Of a DNA stretch of 64,000 nucleotides, positions 37,229 to 51,900 are shown in pieces. The stretch comes from Dendrophyllia cribrosa (taxonomy: Eukaryota; Cnidaria; Anthozoa; Scleractinia; Dendrophylliidae). The DNA is taken from the NCBI GenBank assembly GCA_024195265.1, contig JAJLRJ010000006.1, forward strand, positions 27,940,852 to 28,004,851. The letters run 5' to 3'. The translations under genes were made by a program, and so were the position numbers. How positions within the stretch are numbered: position 1 is the stretch's first letter; each line of letters starts with the position of its first letter. The notes below the pieces were generated by a model that did not search any database, had not been told where the DNA came from, and saw only the letters and a program-made list of their open reading frames with translations.

Positions 37229-38259
37229 TTGATCCCGAAAAAAAGAGTCTTTCAGGGGAAACTTGCTTTCAAAAGAAATCGAAGAATTCATGTAATCAGG
37301 CCAATTTTCAAGTCTCTGAATGTTACTGTGAGTTTTAAACAGTCCAGGAAAGTCTACAAGCAGAGGTCAACAAAATGTGTTCTTCTAAAAGAAGATTCTT
37401 CTGATGAAGTCAGTTCATCTGAGGAATCTGAAGAGACTCTTCAGAAGTGAAAAGGAAGATACAGAAACATTCTGATTCTCCATAAAACACAAACTTTCTT
37501 CATTTTAGTTAATATCATCGCAAGATGTAACAGACCCTTCTTTAAAATCAATTTAAAATCAATCTCATTGACATAGCAAGAAAGAGCTTGGATTAAAATA
37601 ATTAATAGAAATGAGAAAAAAGTTCAAGGCAATATATGACAATTTCTTTGAGAAATCATGATTTCAAAATTCCTAAAATTTACAGGTGTTTGTGACTAGG
37701 CGTGTGGTGCCAATATGTTTTCCGCCAATAATACAAACATTTTTAAATTTGTCGGTTATCAACAGGTAAATAATACCTGATTTAATGTAAAGGTGCTCTT
37801 TCTGGTGCTAGTATTGATTTTTCACTCAGTTGACTTTAATTTTAAGCCGTTCGAATTTGCAACCAACATTCTGACGAAGGGTCACCATCTATATTGAAAT
37901 ACAGAACGGAAATGTCTCTAATGTCTCTTTTTTAATTTCTAATGACAAAGAAAATTTTTGTCCGACCAGACTGGCTTCTTGTCAGGTCAAAACGTGTCCT
38001 TGGCCTGACAAATGACCTGCTTATAGACAAAAATTATTTGCAGGTTTGCAAGACCGTTTCGCATCTTAAGAAAAAGCAAGCAACGAAACTGCGCCCAGAA
38101 TTGCTCTCTACATTACGGCACGAGAAAAGGCCAGTTCGACAGGATGTAAAAAGACATTGCGTGAAATTAGCACGAAAATACTTAAATGAAAACGCTGAGA
38201 GGTTTTATGAAGCACTGCCATGTCTTGACAAAGATACTGAGAGCGACAATGGCAAGTGA
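37229..38259 (+). other. Possible further transposase exons or remnants
   Basis: Two small plus-strand frames follow the catalytic half. The frame 37229-37450 is a basic stretch with an acidic Ser-rich end (EDSSDEVSSSEESEE). The frame 37942-38259 ends in a helix NENAERFYEALPCLD, like the FY...LP end common to this family. Splice links are not clear, so these remain weak candidates. Confidence 0.3.
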
Positions 38260-38344
38260 AGAGATCGTCAAAGCAAATTCAGCTTATAAGTTTGTTTCAC
38301 AGTAGTCAGTGACACAACTTCAGACAGATCTGTCTGGTATTAGG

Positions 38345-39150
38345 GTAAGGTACCAGTTACAAAGTAAACATTGAAGGATCACGTCACTCCAAGTTCACTC
38401 TCCCAGCAACATTTCCAACACAAGGTACACAATAAATAGGTCAATCCGAACATTAAAACGTTACCAACTCAAGTCTAAATCATATTCAACAGGCCGAGTT
38501 ATGTACTTTTTCAGGTCACTGCTTGAAATTGTATTATAAACTCCAACGGGTTGACTTTTGCAACCTATAGTCAACCTATGGTCAACCTATGGTCAATCCA
38601 AACATTACAGTCAAAATACACAGCGCGTCCCGCTTATTATTTGGGAATGACTTTCATTAATCGGGAACGGATTGCATTATTGAAATCAAAATATTATTCA
38701 GGTTTTAAATTGATAATTGGAATCTTCAAACGGTAGGCGCAATCGAAATAACAAATGCTGATTGGTTTATTAACTGACATCGGTCAAAAGTTCACAGGCG
38801 GAACGCGCTGAGTATTTTGACAGTAAAACATTATCAACTCAAGTCTTAATCATATATTATTTCGGAAGCCGGGCTGAAATCTCAGCCCGGTCAACCGGGC
38901 TGAAATCTCAGCCCGAGTTGAAATTCGCCATGTAATCGGCCCCTAAAATGGTCTAGTGTAGGTTAAGGGTCTCAGAGTCCCAGCGGCACACCCCCACCCA
39001 AAAATTTGCAGAGTACCCCCCTCCCGGGGGTCAATCCAAACATTAAAACATTACCAACTCAAGTCTAAATCATATTCAACAGGTTTATGTACTTTTCCAG
39101 GTCACTGCTTCAATTATGTAAAACCCCAGCAGGTGACTTTTGTGATGTGT
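38345..39150. repeat. Direct copies of one dispersed repeat
   Basis: The segment with CAACTCAAGTCTAAATCATA and TATTCAACAG occurs at about 38465-38500 and 39053-39085, with partial copies near 38575 and 38830. All are followed by CAGGTCACTGCTT where complete. Confidence 0.6.
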
Positions 39151-39527
39151 GACCTATAGTAAAAAAATACAGTCAGTAGTTAATTTTGTATTTAACAACC
39201 AAACTTCCCTGGAGATCAATGTACATACCCCTGACACCAACACAAGTGTTCGCAAATTGCATATATTTATTCAAATATTACATTTACGTAGCATAAGAGC
39301 TGGCTGTGCCAGCATTTTTGTGCGGATTGCAGAGTACAAATTGGTTATTCATGTAGTTGCAACAGCACTGTTCTTTTTACAGGATGTGACCCTGGTCGAT
39401 AAGTTATCTTCAGTTTTCATTCACAGTTCACAATCCGAGTACAATTTGAGAACAATTTGCCCTCCTAATACAGTATTTTAGCAAGTGACATAGCAAAAAT
39501 GACAGGTACCTTTTCCAAAATTCAGAC

Positions 39528-39529
<2 letters not shown>

Positions 39530-39582
<53 letters not shown>

Positions 39583-39668
39583 TTTAACTGAGGAGTGGGT
39601 GGCAACACCTACGAAACAAGTTTGTATTAAACTTATGGTCATCAAAGTTGAGTGATTTTCCTTCTTGG

Positions 39669-39739
<71 letters not shown>
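39530..39739. repeat. Two (TA)n microsatellites flanking unique sequence
   Basis: TA runs at 39530-39580 and 39670-39739 with about 90 bp of unique sequence between them. Confidence 0.9.
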
Positions 39740-40140
39740 CATACAAGATGAGGTTAAGCTTAATGCGTACAACGACACCCAAGTATACGCTCTCACAGCG
39801 TCTTGTTTAATCTAAATTACACGAGAATAATCATGTGATTATTTGTTAATAATATACGTGCAAAAATTTCAATTGGGAAGAGGAAACTAGGAAGGCAACG
39901 AACCCTGTTTCTCAGATACATTCAACACCTTTTGGGTGACACAGACAACTTGATTGGCCCGGACAAGCTGTCTGAATTGGCACAGGATCGTTGTGGTTGG
40001 AGGAAGCTTGTAGTCTCCTGCTCTGCAGCCGACAGATGATGATGACATATAACTACGGGACTGGAAAACTGTACAGGTTATACCTTTGCCCTATAGCACA
40101 CACTGTTGGTCTGTTCCGCATTCATCTTAACTTTGTCGCG

Positions 40141-40674
40141 CGCTGTGGAACTTCGATTTAAAGTGCCCATAATGATTTTTTTTATTTTCTTATCTAAATC
40201 TACACGTCACGTAATGAACATCCGCGAAAAAATTTTTGATTTCAGCAAAACGTGAATATTTTATGAGTTTTTAAAGTCTTCGAAATTTGCCGCCATTTTG
40301 GTCCACCATTCGCATTAGTCTCCTCTCGGTCTCTCTCGGTTAACGAAGGATCCGTGACGTAGATTAAGGAACACATAACTTCAAACAAAGGAACCTGTGA
40401 CTTCAAACAAAGGAACTGTGACGTACATTAAGGAACATGTGAACCCGTTGACCTTCTTAACAGCGGGATGGGTATACCGCAAAAAAAATAGGATTTTGGA
40501 AGATTTGAAATATTCATAAAAAATTCACGTTTTGCTGAAATCAAAAAAAAAAAAATTCGCAGATGTTCATTACGTGACGTGTAGATTTAGATAAGAAAAT
40601 AAATCGTTAAATAAATAAAAATAAATAAATAAATAAATAATAAATAATAAATAAATAAATCGAAGTTCCACTGT
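40141..40674. mobile_element. TIR element with ends like pogo/Tigger MITEs
   Basis: The ends read CTGTGGAACTTCGATTTAAA and TAAATCGAAGTTCCACTG, and longer inner inverted arms (TCTACACGTCACGTAATGAA and complement) lie at about 40198 and 40563. No transposase is present. Confidence 0.6.
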
Positions 40675-41964
40675 ATTTGGACAGTTTATTCTTTCTATTT
40701 TAAATGCAGACAGTTGTTGTTTATTGTTATTCTATTGTTCAATTAGATTCTCTGGTTGGCTTTGGTTTAAACTCCAGCGTAAAATTCATTACGGGTTTTA
40801 ATTTCGTGGGCGCCTCATTGATTCTCCGTTTCGTTTTCTTCTTTGTTGCACACTTGTCGTTTTTTTCATTTTTTTTTCCCAAATCTCCTAGTATTTCTCT
40901 GTGATTAGAATTTTTGTCTCTTTTCATATTTTGAATTTTATTTTCAGACGTTCTTTTAAAATTCCTTTATACTGTTGGAATCTTGTTTCATTTGTGTCCA
41001 CCATTTTGTTTCTGCATGGCTCGAGATCCGTTCATGTATTATAATGTTAATTATTTTTAATTTTACTCTGTTGAACTGCCAATTTCACCTTTTTGCACTG
41101 CCAATTTCAACTTTCCGCACTGACATTCTCTCAACAAATCAGAATGCAGAAATGTTTGCATGTATATTATTATACAGGGAACGGCAAAAAAAATGTACCA
41201 AAATGTATAAAACGCACGTGCAGAGGCATGGTTTTCGCTCATTAAGGACGGCGCCTCCTATTTTTATTGCGCATACGTTCTGCGCATGCATTACAATATA
41301 AATAGAGTTCTCAAAAATCTATGAAAATGTGTTTATAGACCTTCTGCAGCCTAAAAGTACTAAATTCTTTCTCTATTTTGCAAACGACAGAGCCTCGGTA
41401 ATGAAACTATTTTGAGCTCCTGATTGGCGATGCCGCCTCGATCAGCAGAATGCGTACGTTTTGCCTTTAACTTATTTACGAAGATTGTTTACATTGGCTC
41501 CTTTTCTCCATTCAAACTTTCAACAAAACTTCAAGTTAAACCAGACTAGTGTTTTTATATATATAAAACAAGCATCCTCACGGCATAAAATCCAAGGAAA
41601 GGCTGGCATGTTGTTATTTCCAATTAGGCGGAAAGCACAAGTTTTTGTTTTGGCGGCCAAACACGCGTTGTTGGAAATGTTTGTTTATCTGCAAAAATCC
41701 TTTTACCAGTGGCCATTTTTGCGAATAGAAAAAGTATATAACAAAAGCAGAAAAAACAAATCTTCCAGTAAGATCAAACAAACGTCGAAATGGAGAATTG
41801 AAATGAGCAAAGCGTTTTCAAAAAGACCGTTTTTGACAATTGATGAAGATATAAAAACAAGGCTGAAACCAGCAACTAAAGAAAACTGGCCGCTCCAAAG
41901 ACGGGAAGCATCCGACTAAAGTCTTCCCTCCCTCGATTGCTGGCAAGCATGGTTTTTAGTGTAA

Positions 41965-42121
41965 TGGCCGTTTTTATGCTAGAGACGTTAATATCGTCTG
42001 AGACGTTAAATTCGTCTGAGACGACTTTAACGTCTCAGTATAAAAACGGAAAATAATTTTTAACGTCTGAGACGTCAAATACGTCTAGACGACTTTAACG
42101 TCTCTAGCATAAAAACGGCCA
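41965..42121. mobile_element. Short foldback MITE
   Basis: TGGCCGTTTTTATGCTAGAG at the left and its complement at the right. The core repeats GTCTGAGACG palindromes. Confidence 0.7.
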
Positions 42122-42619
42122 ATCTTTCGTAAACACATTCTTGCAGTTAGGTACAATTGATTTCCTTTATTCTCTATTATAGGCAAGTGGTGTTTTTCGA
42201 AGTCGCATCGCGTCAGTTCTCAACTTCTCTGCATTAGAACAAATTTTGATAGGCGAAAAACGTGCCATGATAAACTGAAAAGAAATCTTATCTTTTTAGA
42301 TCAAATAAAGCCGTAGACTTCGACAAAAAAGGTGTTTTATTATTTCACGATTTTTTTAAACTAAAGTATACCGACTAATTTTTTCCAAAGTTATCAGAGA
42401 ATCCATGAACACTTTGTACAGGAGCTTCACAAGAAAATAAATACGCGGCCAAATGAAATTACAAAACTCAAGCACTTTTCGACAAATATCTCATACATTT
42501 TGACTCCAAATAACCGTTAAAAGACTAACCTGCCAATCTAGAGTTTTTCGGCAGCCGACCAGTCACCTCGATATAGCACTGATGTTTTCAAGTTGGTAAT
42601 GGATCGGAAGAAGATGCAC

Positions 42620-42781
42620 ATGTTGTGGTTTAATTTTTGTTTTGGTTTGAAAACTTTCAAACCAGTTTAATTTTTATTTTCCTTTGTCTGAGATTCATTA
42701 TCATAATCTGAGACAAAGGAAAATGAAAATCAAACTGGTTTGAAAATTTTTAAACCAAAGAAAAAATTGAACCACAACACA
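42620..42781. repeat. Foldback repeat, relative of 2377-2500
   Basis: Arms of about 70 bp (TTGTGGTTTAATTTTTGTTT and complement) around CATTATCAT, sharing the inner words of the copy near 2400. Confidence 0.7.
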
Positions 42782-43463
42782 CACAATGCAAAGTTCTTGT
42801 GCCCGAAGGAACACTGAAGCTCAGTTATCTCTGAAAAATGCACGGTACCCCCAATTTCTCTTTGGATTCCAATAGCCCCTGTTAAGATCTACTTTCCCCG
42901 CATAGTCAAAAACCGGGAAAAATACCTTGGTATTAGGAGGCACCGTCCTTAAATCTATTGTTTTGTGCCGTTCTCGCTGCGCCGTCGCATTATTGCCTAT
43001 TACGTCTATTACTTTATCTACTGCCCATAGGTGTGCATTCTTACAACATTGATCTACACTTTATTAGTTTAAAGGTTATTATAGTATTATAGCTTGTGTG
43101 AATTGTCCGCTCAATTGCTAAAAAAACGGTCTGCAAGATCATCGAGCACTGAGGTATAGATGTTAATAATGATAGATGTCATCTGAGTAAGGATTTCTTG
43201 GACTTACTTTTAAAGAATAATAAAACAGGGAATTCCAAACACGGGATTTGATGCAATGACAGGAACTCGAGCATAGAAAGTTGACGAGAAAGCGGAATCT
43301 GAAAACGCATCACAGAATCCCGGTGAGAATTTTCTCAAAGGATCGGAATACAACATTTGTAAAGAACACTTGATTATTCTTGTGTATCAACCGAACAATA
43401 ACCATTAATGCGTATCTTGCAAGTTTTAAATTTTTACTTCTTAGGCCCTATTTACGTGGGAAT

Positions 43464-44003
43464 TAAAGAGGATGATCCTAGTGCTAGGATGACCCTAGAA
43501 GGTTCATTTGGTTTACATGCAAAAATGCGGCTTCCATGATCAACTTTTCATTTGGTTTACATGAAAAATTCGGCAGAATCGTCAACCGCATTCTGGCCTC
43601 TTTGGACACTGCTCGCTGGAATACTTGAAAAGTCGCTACTTCCCGATCAACGTTGGGCCCTGTATTTTGAAAACAACATTGGCCCTGCACGTTACACATC
43701 CTCAATATTGTCGTCTTTTCGCTTGGCAAAGACATTGAAATTGTCGGGCTTGATCCTTTTGACGATTGCGAAGATGTCGCCATGTTATTTTTCAAGTATA
43801 ACGCAACCTCTTTCCCAGGGCCATCTCCGCTTTAAAGATGGCGGGTGAACGCGAAGGTAACCCTGCATGGGTTCTCGAGGCCATTTACATGGAACTATGA
43901 TTATCCTAGCGCTAGGGCCATTTGCAACCCTTCGCATGTAAACTACGAAAGCAAAAAAGCATTTTGTGCTTGAGCAATCCTAGCACTAGATCATCCTCTT
44001 TCC
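43464..44003. mobile_element. TIR element
   Basis: AAAGAGGATGATCCTAGTGC at the left and its complement (CTAGCACTAGATCATCCTCT) at the right, with a second inverted pair around TCCTAGCGCTAGG near 43910. There is no coding capacity. Confidence 0.55.
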
Positions 44004-44008
44004 TTAAG

Positions 44009-44169
44009 CAATAGAACACATTTTCTATGAGTTTACCGGCGTGATAAACCCACGCGGGATGTTGGGAGAACACGAGAAAAGCTTTGATTTACAAGCTTTT
44101 CGAGTGTTCTCCCAACATCCCAAGTGGGTTTATAACGCCGGTAAACTCATAGAAAATGTGTTCTATTGC
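44009..44169. repeat. Near-perfect foldback
   Basis: Arms of about 75 bp (CAATAGAACACATTTTCTAT and complement) with a small loop at 44080-44100. Confidence 0.75.
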
Positions 44170-47100
44170 TTTTATGAAATAACTATGAAAAGCGTTTGGT
44201 AAGAGAGAACTTTGTTGTAGTTTTGTGCCGATCAAGTAGCTTATTCTCATAACATTCATCGGATGACGCGGGAAAACCAATCAAAGCGGCTGAAAGAATA
44301 AATGAACTTTACTCGATGCCACTGACAAAGCTGCACTGACAAATTCACGGGTTCAACGAAAGTGATGAAAAGTTTTAACGCTTTGAAATTCATCAGTTGA
44401 AATTTATCAGCAGAAAATAGAAAATATATTCAATGATTCAAAAGTTCTTTGAATGGGAATCCAGACTGAATTGTGTCCGGAATCTGCCGCCGCAAACATG
44501 AATGTGCGCGAGGAGAGTTTGGAAACCTACAATTTTTATGGCGTATTTTGGATTCAAAGATTGCCTTTTTGTCAAGAATGTTCAATTGGAATAAAGGTTA
44601 GTTCCAGAAACTCAGCTTCTGAAACTGTTTTCGACTTTATCTACTTACTTTGAAGTGTACAGCGAAGCCCGTACTTCTCTACATTTTAAGTGCTGAATGA
44701 AAACTAAGCTCATTTTTTTTAAGCGTACAGTTCTGAGAGTTTGATTGGTTTGATGAAAAAGACTGACCGTTTCATGCAAATAATTTGTTTAACCATGAAC
44801 CTATAATTTTTGTTAGTTTCATTTTCTTCTTGCTAATTGATCATCCTTGCTTGAACACATAATCAGAATTTAAACTGCATCCGGTACAAAAGTATTCCAT
44901 AGAAAGCAAAGTGCTCTAAAAAACAAAACACGATAAAGCGTATAATCTTAAATGGAATCGGCGTAAAATAATTCTCCTAAACAACAAAGCTATGCTTTTT
45001 ATTTCTACTGTGCAAATCCGTCTTATGTAGAAGTTATCTTAGGATTTGTAGGTAAGCTTACATTTATAAACTTCAGTTGAATTTCAACCGAACATTTTCT
45101 CAGTTTGAGAGCCATTGTTTGCTCTTTGGGATCCATTTTGAGCTTTTCACTAAACCTTCAGCTCAGTGAACTTCATAAAGTATTATCGAGGTTGTTTTGA
45201 TTGTCCTTTATCGCTGCATGTAAGCCTTTCCAAGCCACTAAAAATGTTAATGAAAATATATTTCTGTTGTTGATATCAGTTTTAAAATAAAGCTTAATGT
45301 TCTTTTGGTGATAAGCCAGTTTTTGCTTGCGTACGTGGGAAATTTTTGTCTTACTTGATGTAGGTTTGAGCAGCAACTTATTGTTTTCAAGAAACATATC
45401 TTCTGTTCTCATCTTCTAACAGACCACAATATGCAATAAAATACTAAACCGGCTCGAGTTGTGAAATTCTTTTCCCTCACGCGTGTGGTGATGTGGTAAC
45501 GGAAAATTGAACTTTGTTTACTTTACAGTTTCTCTTGCGCCGTTTGCCATGAGTTTACCGGCACAATAGTCAATAGGTTTTTGACCAATCAGAACGCGCG
45601 TAGTATCTCAGTTATTTTATAAATGTAAATAGGGCCTCGTGACCTGATTTATGTATTGTGCATGTGAACATATGTATATGGAACAAGGGCAATATAGATT
45701 TTTTTATTATTTTTTTTATTATCATTATTATGTGACAGGTTTACTCATTGTGGTTGATTTCCAGTGTCGCGTATATTTTTGTTTGTGTGTATGGCCAACA
45801 TTTTACTTGCGTAAATAAAATAAGAGATGACGCGCGAGCGGCTTGCGTAAACGTAAAAAGCTGAGCGCGGTTCAACTTACTATTTCATTTACAAACTAGA
45901 AGCCAACTAAATATTATGTCCACATGCACGTAAACATCAAATAAATCAAGATATTTCGAGCAAACAACAACACCAAGAAATGCTACACACGACACTTTAT
46001 TTATCATAGCAATCAACAGAAATCATTTATAACAACGAACACAAACGACATGGTTCACTAATCGATTCCAAATGATTATAAAGGTACATAGCGAATTCAA
46101 AGTAGTTTATAAAGGGAAGTAATATTTTGTTACCGATGTAAATGAAACCTTCTATAAAGAACTACTTCATCAACTCTTTAACTTCTACCGTGCAGACCAG
46201 GATCACCCAACTAACCCGCGTTACGGCCCAGAAAATTAGACTAAAGCTATAGCTTTTTAGTGAAATATTGCCTCAAATTGTCGTAACATCAATGAAACAA
46301 CGTCATCTTGGATTTTCGGAAAGGAGAAAGCATCTAGTAAATTCCTCTAAAAGTTTGTGCCGTTGAAAAACATTCAGCTAAAAGAACCAAAACGCTCAAA
46401 CTGTATAAAATCTCACATTATTTTATTTAAAATTTTGTGGGAAAGCAGTCATCGCCATTCCAAGCGTTTTCCTAAACATTCCTCGTTGGGCGCCCCTGAT
46501 CTGACTACATGTATATAAGCATTAACCCTTTAACTCCTAACAATCAACAATTCCCAACAATCAAAATTTAAGAAAAGTCCCAAATTTGATTTTGCAAAAT
46601 ATTAAAAAACAGATGGTACCATGCAAAAGTACTGCCGAAGAGGATTCATTTGAATGGTCACACCACAGGATTTCGTCGACAGAATAAAAAGTTAGAACTA
46701 TGCACTTCATGTCTCCATAATTGACTCTGGGAGTGAAAAGGTTAATAGGTATTAAGATATCAAGCTATTTAAATAAATGCCTACATATTTAATTACATAT
46801 ACAAAGTACCAGTTTACAAAGACTAAGCTTTGTTTTACTTACTGCGCTTTTCAATACCTTGCGAACTCTTAAAGTTCACCATGCTAACTTTTTACCGCCA
46901 CGATTATCATATCGGACCTCTCAGATGCTTCGTGCAAAAAAAATTCAAAAGGTTATGCACGTTTGTGGGTTGAGATTGGTGGATTTCGATTCATTTTGTC
47001 AGTTTCTCTTCTCAAGGGTCCAGTGTTTGTCACCATGATTATAATTGACGGCAACGTAAAACATAAACTTAAGCCACTGGGCTTTGAACTTCAGAATTCG

Positions 47101-47880
47101 CGTGTTATTGAAAGACGCAATTAGTTCCTTCATTACATGGCGGTACATATATGCTGGACCATTATGCTATAAAGCGCTCACTATTGCACGTATTTAAGTC
47201 TACCAAAGGATTCACGTTAGAGAACGGATTCCAAGAAGACGAGGAGCTTGCGCGTATTTTTGAAGTGAGGGAGCAAAGTGTGGTTCGATTCACCTGTTTG
47301 GTCGAGTAGGAGTCCTGGAGCAAGCTTTCCCGATTTAAAAGGTAATGGATAAAGGTCATCTGTCAAGAACGCGCAATAAACATTACCCAGTTCATTCCAG
47401 CCATGTAATGGAAGTCATATCCTTGGCACATACCAAAATCAAAGGCTTCTATGCGCCAACTCGTGAATACGAAACGGTCTATTTATACTTAGTTGATGGC
47501 GGACTGGGATTCAATCAGAAAAAAAAAACGATGAATAACAAAGCATGTCTTAGCGTGACATAACTGTGCATTGAATGAAATGATGGAGAACTGAATGACT
47601 TAATGTGTTAAATTTGTTGTGATCTAAGGGGAAAGTCCCGTGCATTGCGTGGGTGAACAAATATAAAACATTACATCATCCAATTCTCTCTTATTTCAAA
47701 CAATGTGTATTTTTGTAACGCTAAGACATGTTTTTTTTTAATACGCCGTTTTCGAAACAAATTTACTTAGTATGCCCCCGAGCCCGACAACGTGTGATAA
47801 GTTAACCTTAACATGACTTTTTTCCAACAGCAAAGGGGGGGGACATGATACAAAAACAGGGTCCCAACAACCTTAAACGC

Positions 47881-47906
47881 CCCCCCCCCCCCCCCCCCCC
47901 CCCCCC
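47881..47906. repeat. Poly-C tract
   Basis: Twenty-six C in a row after AAACG. Confidence 0.9.
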
Positions 47907-48911
47907 TTCACCCTCTCCTTACTAATGTTGCACCTAGGGATTGTTTCTACCTTATGAGATTAGTGAGGTTCCTGGACGTTTCACAAACCATACGGTCTAA
48001 TGTGCTATATAAGATATAGGTAAATGCCGAGAGATGCCATTGTTTTTTTTTTTTTTACAGTTCAGTTGCAGCTTTCTCGTAGTTTGCTTAACATTGATGT
48101 CTGGTGTCTAGCAGAATCGTAGAAAAAAAAAACATTGCAACGTTCAACGCGGTGAAATATTTGCCCAATGATACTAACGTTTAATTTCGTTCTGTTGGAC
48201 CCCTGTAATGTTCATATTGCATCAACGTTTTGGTTCTTTAGAGTATTACACTTCACAGCAATTCACTGAACAACATTTCGACTAGACTGCATGGCAAGTC
48301 TGCTAAAATGGAGAAGGGAAAGGGTTTTCATTAAACTCGCGTGTAGCGCAAGGAGTTCCATCCCTCGCGTTGCCCACGCGCTCGCGACGCGCACGAATCC
48401 TCCTTTCCCCTACCAATTCTTTCGCCAGCCACGCAGGCTGCATTTTGGCGTGCTTCTTCTCAGTATCTGAATAATAATATAACATGACTTTTTAAAACAA
48501 TCCTTAATGTGTATAAATTCCGCCACAGCGAACTTTGGATACCCACGTGTATAATCTATCTATTTACCTGCCATTACCCACCTTTCTCTAAACGACTTGG
48601 GAGAAATTATTGATTGATAAAACAATTTAATGTATGAAGATACTCGAGCTAAACTGACGCTTAATTCTACATCTACATTTTGTTAAGTCGGAAAAAAACA
48701 CTTGCGGACAACACATCAACTTTTCAAAACAATGCTAATCTAAATTAAAAATATTAAACTAAATCTAAGGAGATATTAAAGCCTTTTATATTTTTTATTT
48801 AAAAGACTACATGCATGATCGTCTGTTTTTCGATACCTAGGCCTCTTTGGTGGGTATCCATGTTTAATTTAATTTATTTTCTTCCTCTCCCATAACCTTT
48901 AGTCCCCCTCC

Positions 48912-51900
48912 CTAATACAAACCATATACATCAATGCATGACGACCCGCTGTTATCGGCCCCATCACCTTTATTTATCAAATCTTCACCGAACCAGACAC
49001 GGAACTCCTGACCAACACCCACAGACAGAGAGGAAGAAAAAACACTGAACTCTATTTCAGAGGAATTACAATTAAACCCAGATAGTGAGTACATAAGATA
49101 TTCATCAAAAACAGTGGAACCGTTCATGGGAAGGAGATGGTTATTTTTGGCATCAGTGATGTGTGTGTTTAACTTTGAATTGCAGCCCCACCTTGTTCCA
49201 CCACTACCTGTGTGACATATTATACTCCCCGAGAGATGAACCGACTTTTGAATATTGAAGATACCGTATGAATCGTTCTTGGCTCCAAAGCAAACTGGGT
49301 CTGTATTGATCTTAATCCATCCTGCAGCAAGAAATAAACGAGAAAAAGTCACATATATTTCATTGTGATTATTAAAAGCCAGCAGTCTCTTTCTTGTCCT
49401 ATTTCGTTTGGCGCGAGAAGTAAGCTAAAAGATGGATGAATGTAGCGGCGAGTGCGAATACATCCAAATGTTTATTTACTATTAACCCTAGCTTCAGACA
49501 TCATACACCGTACAACCTCGCCCACATCCCCTCCATTTCTGCATGCGTTTTTGCAGATTTAGAATAGTTTTCAAATAATTTACCTTTGATAGATAGCTTG
49601 TGATGTGCTCTACAAGATGTAGCGGGGTGCGGCGAGTCCGCGAATTGTCGTTTTTACTACAAACCCTTATTATACTGCAATAATGGTACAACGAGATAGG
49701 GTTGAGTTCAAACTATTTATAGTTCGTTATGTCCTGTGGTATTTCTCGATTTCGTTCCTAAATTAAACTGGAATGATTAGGTTCGTTTAAGGTTATTAAT
49801 TCTCTGACACTGACGTTTTTCGCAGTAAGTGCCGTTATTTCCGTCAAGGCATTCACATCTGTAGTCATTTTGGTCGTACAGGGCGCGACATGTTCCTCCA
49901 TTTTGGCATGGAAAACTCTCGCATGGGCTCTGAAGCGCAAATCAATTAAAGTAAAAATGAAAATTATGAAAAAGGCAATATTATGGTTATTGTGATCTTT
50001 GCCTTACATTCCTGTAATACAAATTATGTTTATTTGAAAAAGAAAGTTTCATTTTATAAAAAAAAACTCTTTGATCGGTTATGTTAGTAAATTTCCGTTA
50101 TTATCTTGTTTCACTGCAAAACAGAGTAGTCCAATTTCTTTCGGCGTTTAAATTTATTCAGACTGACGTTTCCATGACCTGACCATATTTTGATGAGCAG
50201 TTGTACCCAAATTTGGACTATTCTGCTTAAATTAACGTTTAAATGACAGAATACCTAAGACGATTTTATTTTTTGTTAATTTTAACTCAATTTTGGCGCC
50301 TTTCTAACATGATGAAAATCCAATAAGGCGGATCCAAAATGGCGGCTATTTGAGATTTCCTCAGCTGAATAAAACCAAATTTGTTCTTGGACTCGGGCGT
50401 TTAAATGTTAAAACAATCCGACTTTTATGAATTAAGGTCGCATTTGCTGCCCTGATCTACCAATAGATATAAAGTTTCTAACAAAATCTCACAAGGTAGG
50501 CGCTATACCGATATATTCACAAAACGCATGATTTATGTTGACAGGTACTACCCGTCTCAAGAACATTGCAATAATTTAGGGTGGCTACTCAGTGAGTCAG
50601 TATTTTGACGAAGATAATGAATAGATCAATAAGTTATGAGGACAATTACAACTCTTAATCAAGAAGAAGATTTCAGTTTAATATTTCAAATTTGCTCTAG
50701 ATGCGTTAAAGGGGGAAAAGTGATAAAATAGTTAAAGATTTACGGTAGACTATACATTAAATAAAGAAAACCTACCCCAATAGCGTAGTGATGGAAGTGA
50801 TCACTTTGAACAAAGCTGCTGGAGTTGCTATACTTGTCTGTAGCCAGCAAATGACAAACATGAAGTCCGGTGTTGTTGTTAGGCGAAATGGCAAAATTGA
50901 ATGAAAAACATGCCATGTTACCGAGGCACTGAAGGGCACAGCCGATATAATCCTCGACATCAATCGAGGTTACAACTTGGGAAACATTCAACATGTGATT
51001 GAATAATTCTTTAAAGTTGGCTAAGTGCAGATGTTCATATTCGCCTCTTTTGAGCTGTCCGCCCTGAATGGAAAACAGAATTTAAAGGCTTACAGTAGTG
51101 TCATGTACACACGAAGACCAAAGTCTCTAGCTTTATATATTTTCAGAAATACATGTTCACAAATAAGACAATTTAAAGTCATGATAAATGAATACAGAGA
51201 GGACGAGTTCAAGTAGTCCATACTATTTGCTAGAATTACATTACATTAAAGTAAAGAGCATTTTTCTACAGAGCTGAAATTCTTTGAAAACAGTTAAAAC
51301 TTTAATAGTTAGATTCGCAGGTCACAGGTTTACAAATTCGCCTGTAAAATGGTATGAGATGTTTTAAACGTGGTTGCCAACTGTAACACTGTAAACCCGG
51401 CCTAACTGACTTCGAGCAAGTGTATACTTTAAAGCATATCCCGGAGAGATATAAATATATTCAACGCAGACGTTCTATAACAGAACATGTAGTGATTCAC
51501 TTTTTGCAAGTTGGCATAAAAATACTTGTATACCAAGACTGGTTTCTTGATAAATACAGAATCACGAGGTCCACACGCAAGCAACCATTTTTTTATGCCT
51601 TTTTTTTGCAGTGGCTGGGTAATATGCTAAATTGCATGCGGTTTGTACAGAGGCGGGTATTATTGACATAAATAAGGTCTAGGTTCGTGTCAAAATATTC
51701 AAGTTTCACTGGTGGTGTAAAAGAGGCACCAAAATGAATATATAGACACATGTCCATGTATTTTGACTGGCCGTGAATCATAGTAAAACTCAATTTATTT
51801 ACAAAAAAGGCACGGAAAATTGTCGGTTGTACCATAACCTAGCCTTCAAGTAGGCTCTCTATCTCTCTCCCCGGCCTCCCCCATCCCCACCAATTTTCCA

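Larger units (their letters stand above)
38260..48911. other. Intergenic region, repeats and MITEs only
   Basis: Apart from the elements listed separately I see no gene. The longest frame (41461-41919, 152 codons) has no conserved-looking features and no splice context. Confidence 0.6.

Noticed and set aside
41461..41919. 152-codon plus-strand frame
   Set aside because: No domain, no signal peptide, no splice context and ordinary surroundings; could be chance.
49758..49940. 60-codon minus-strand frame over the EGF exon
   Set aside because: It is the wrong frame; the frame one base over encodes the six-cysteine EGF-like domain bounded by splice sites.
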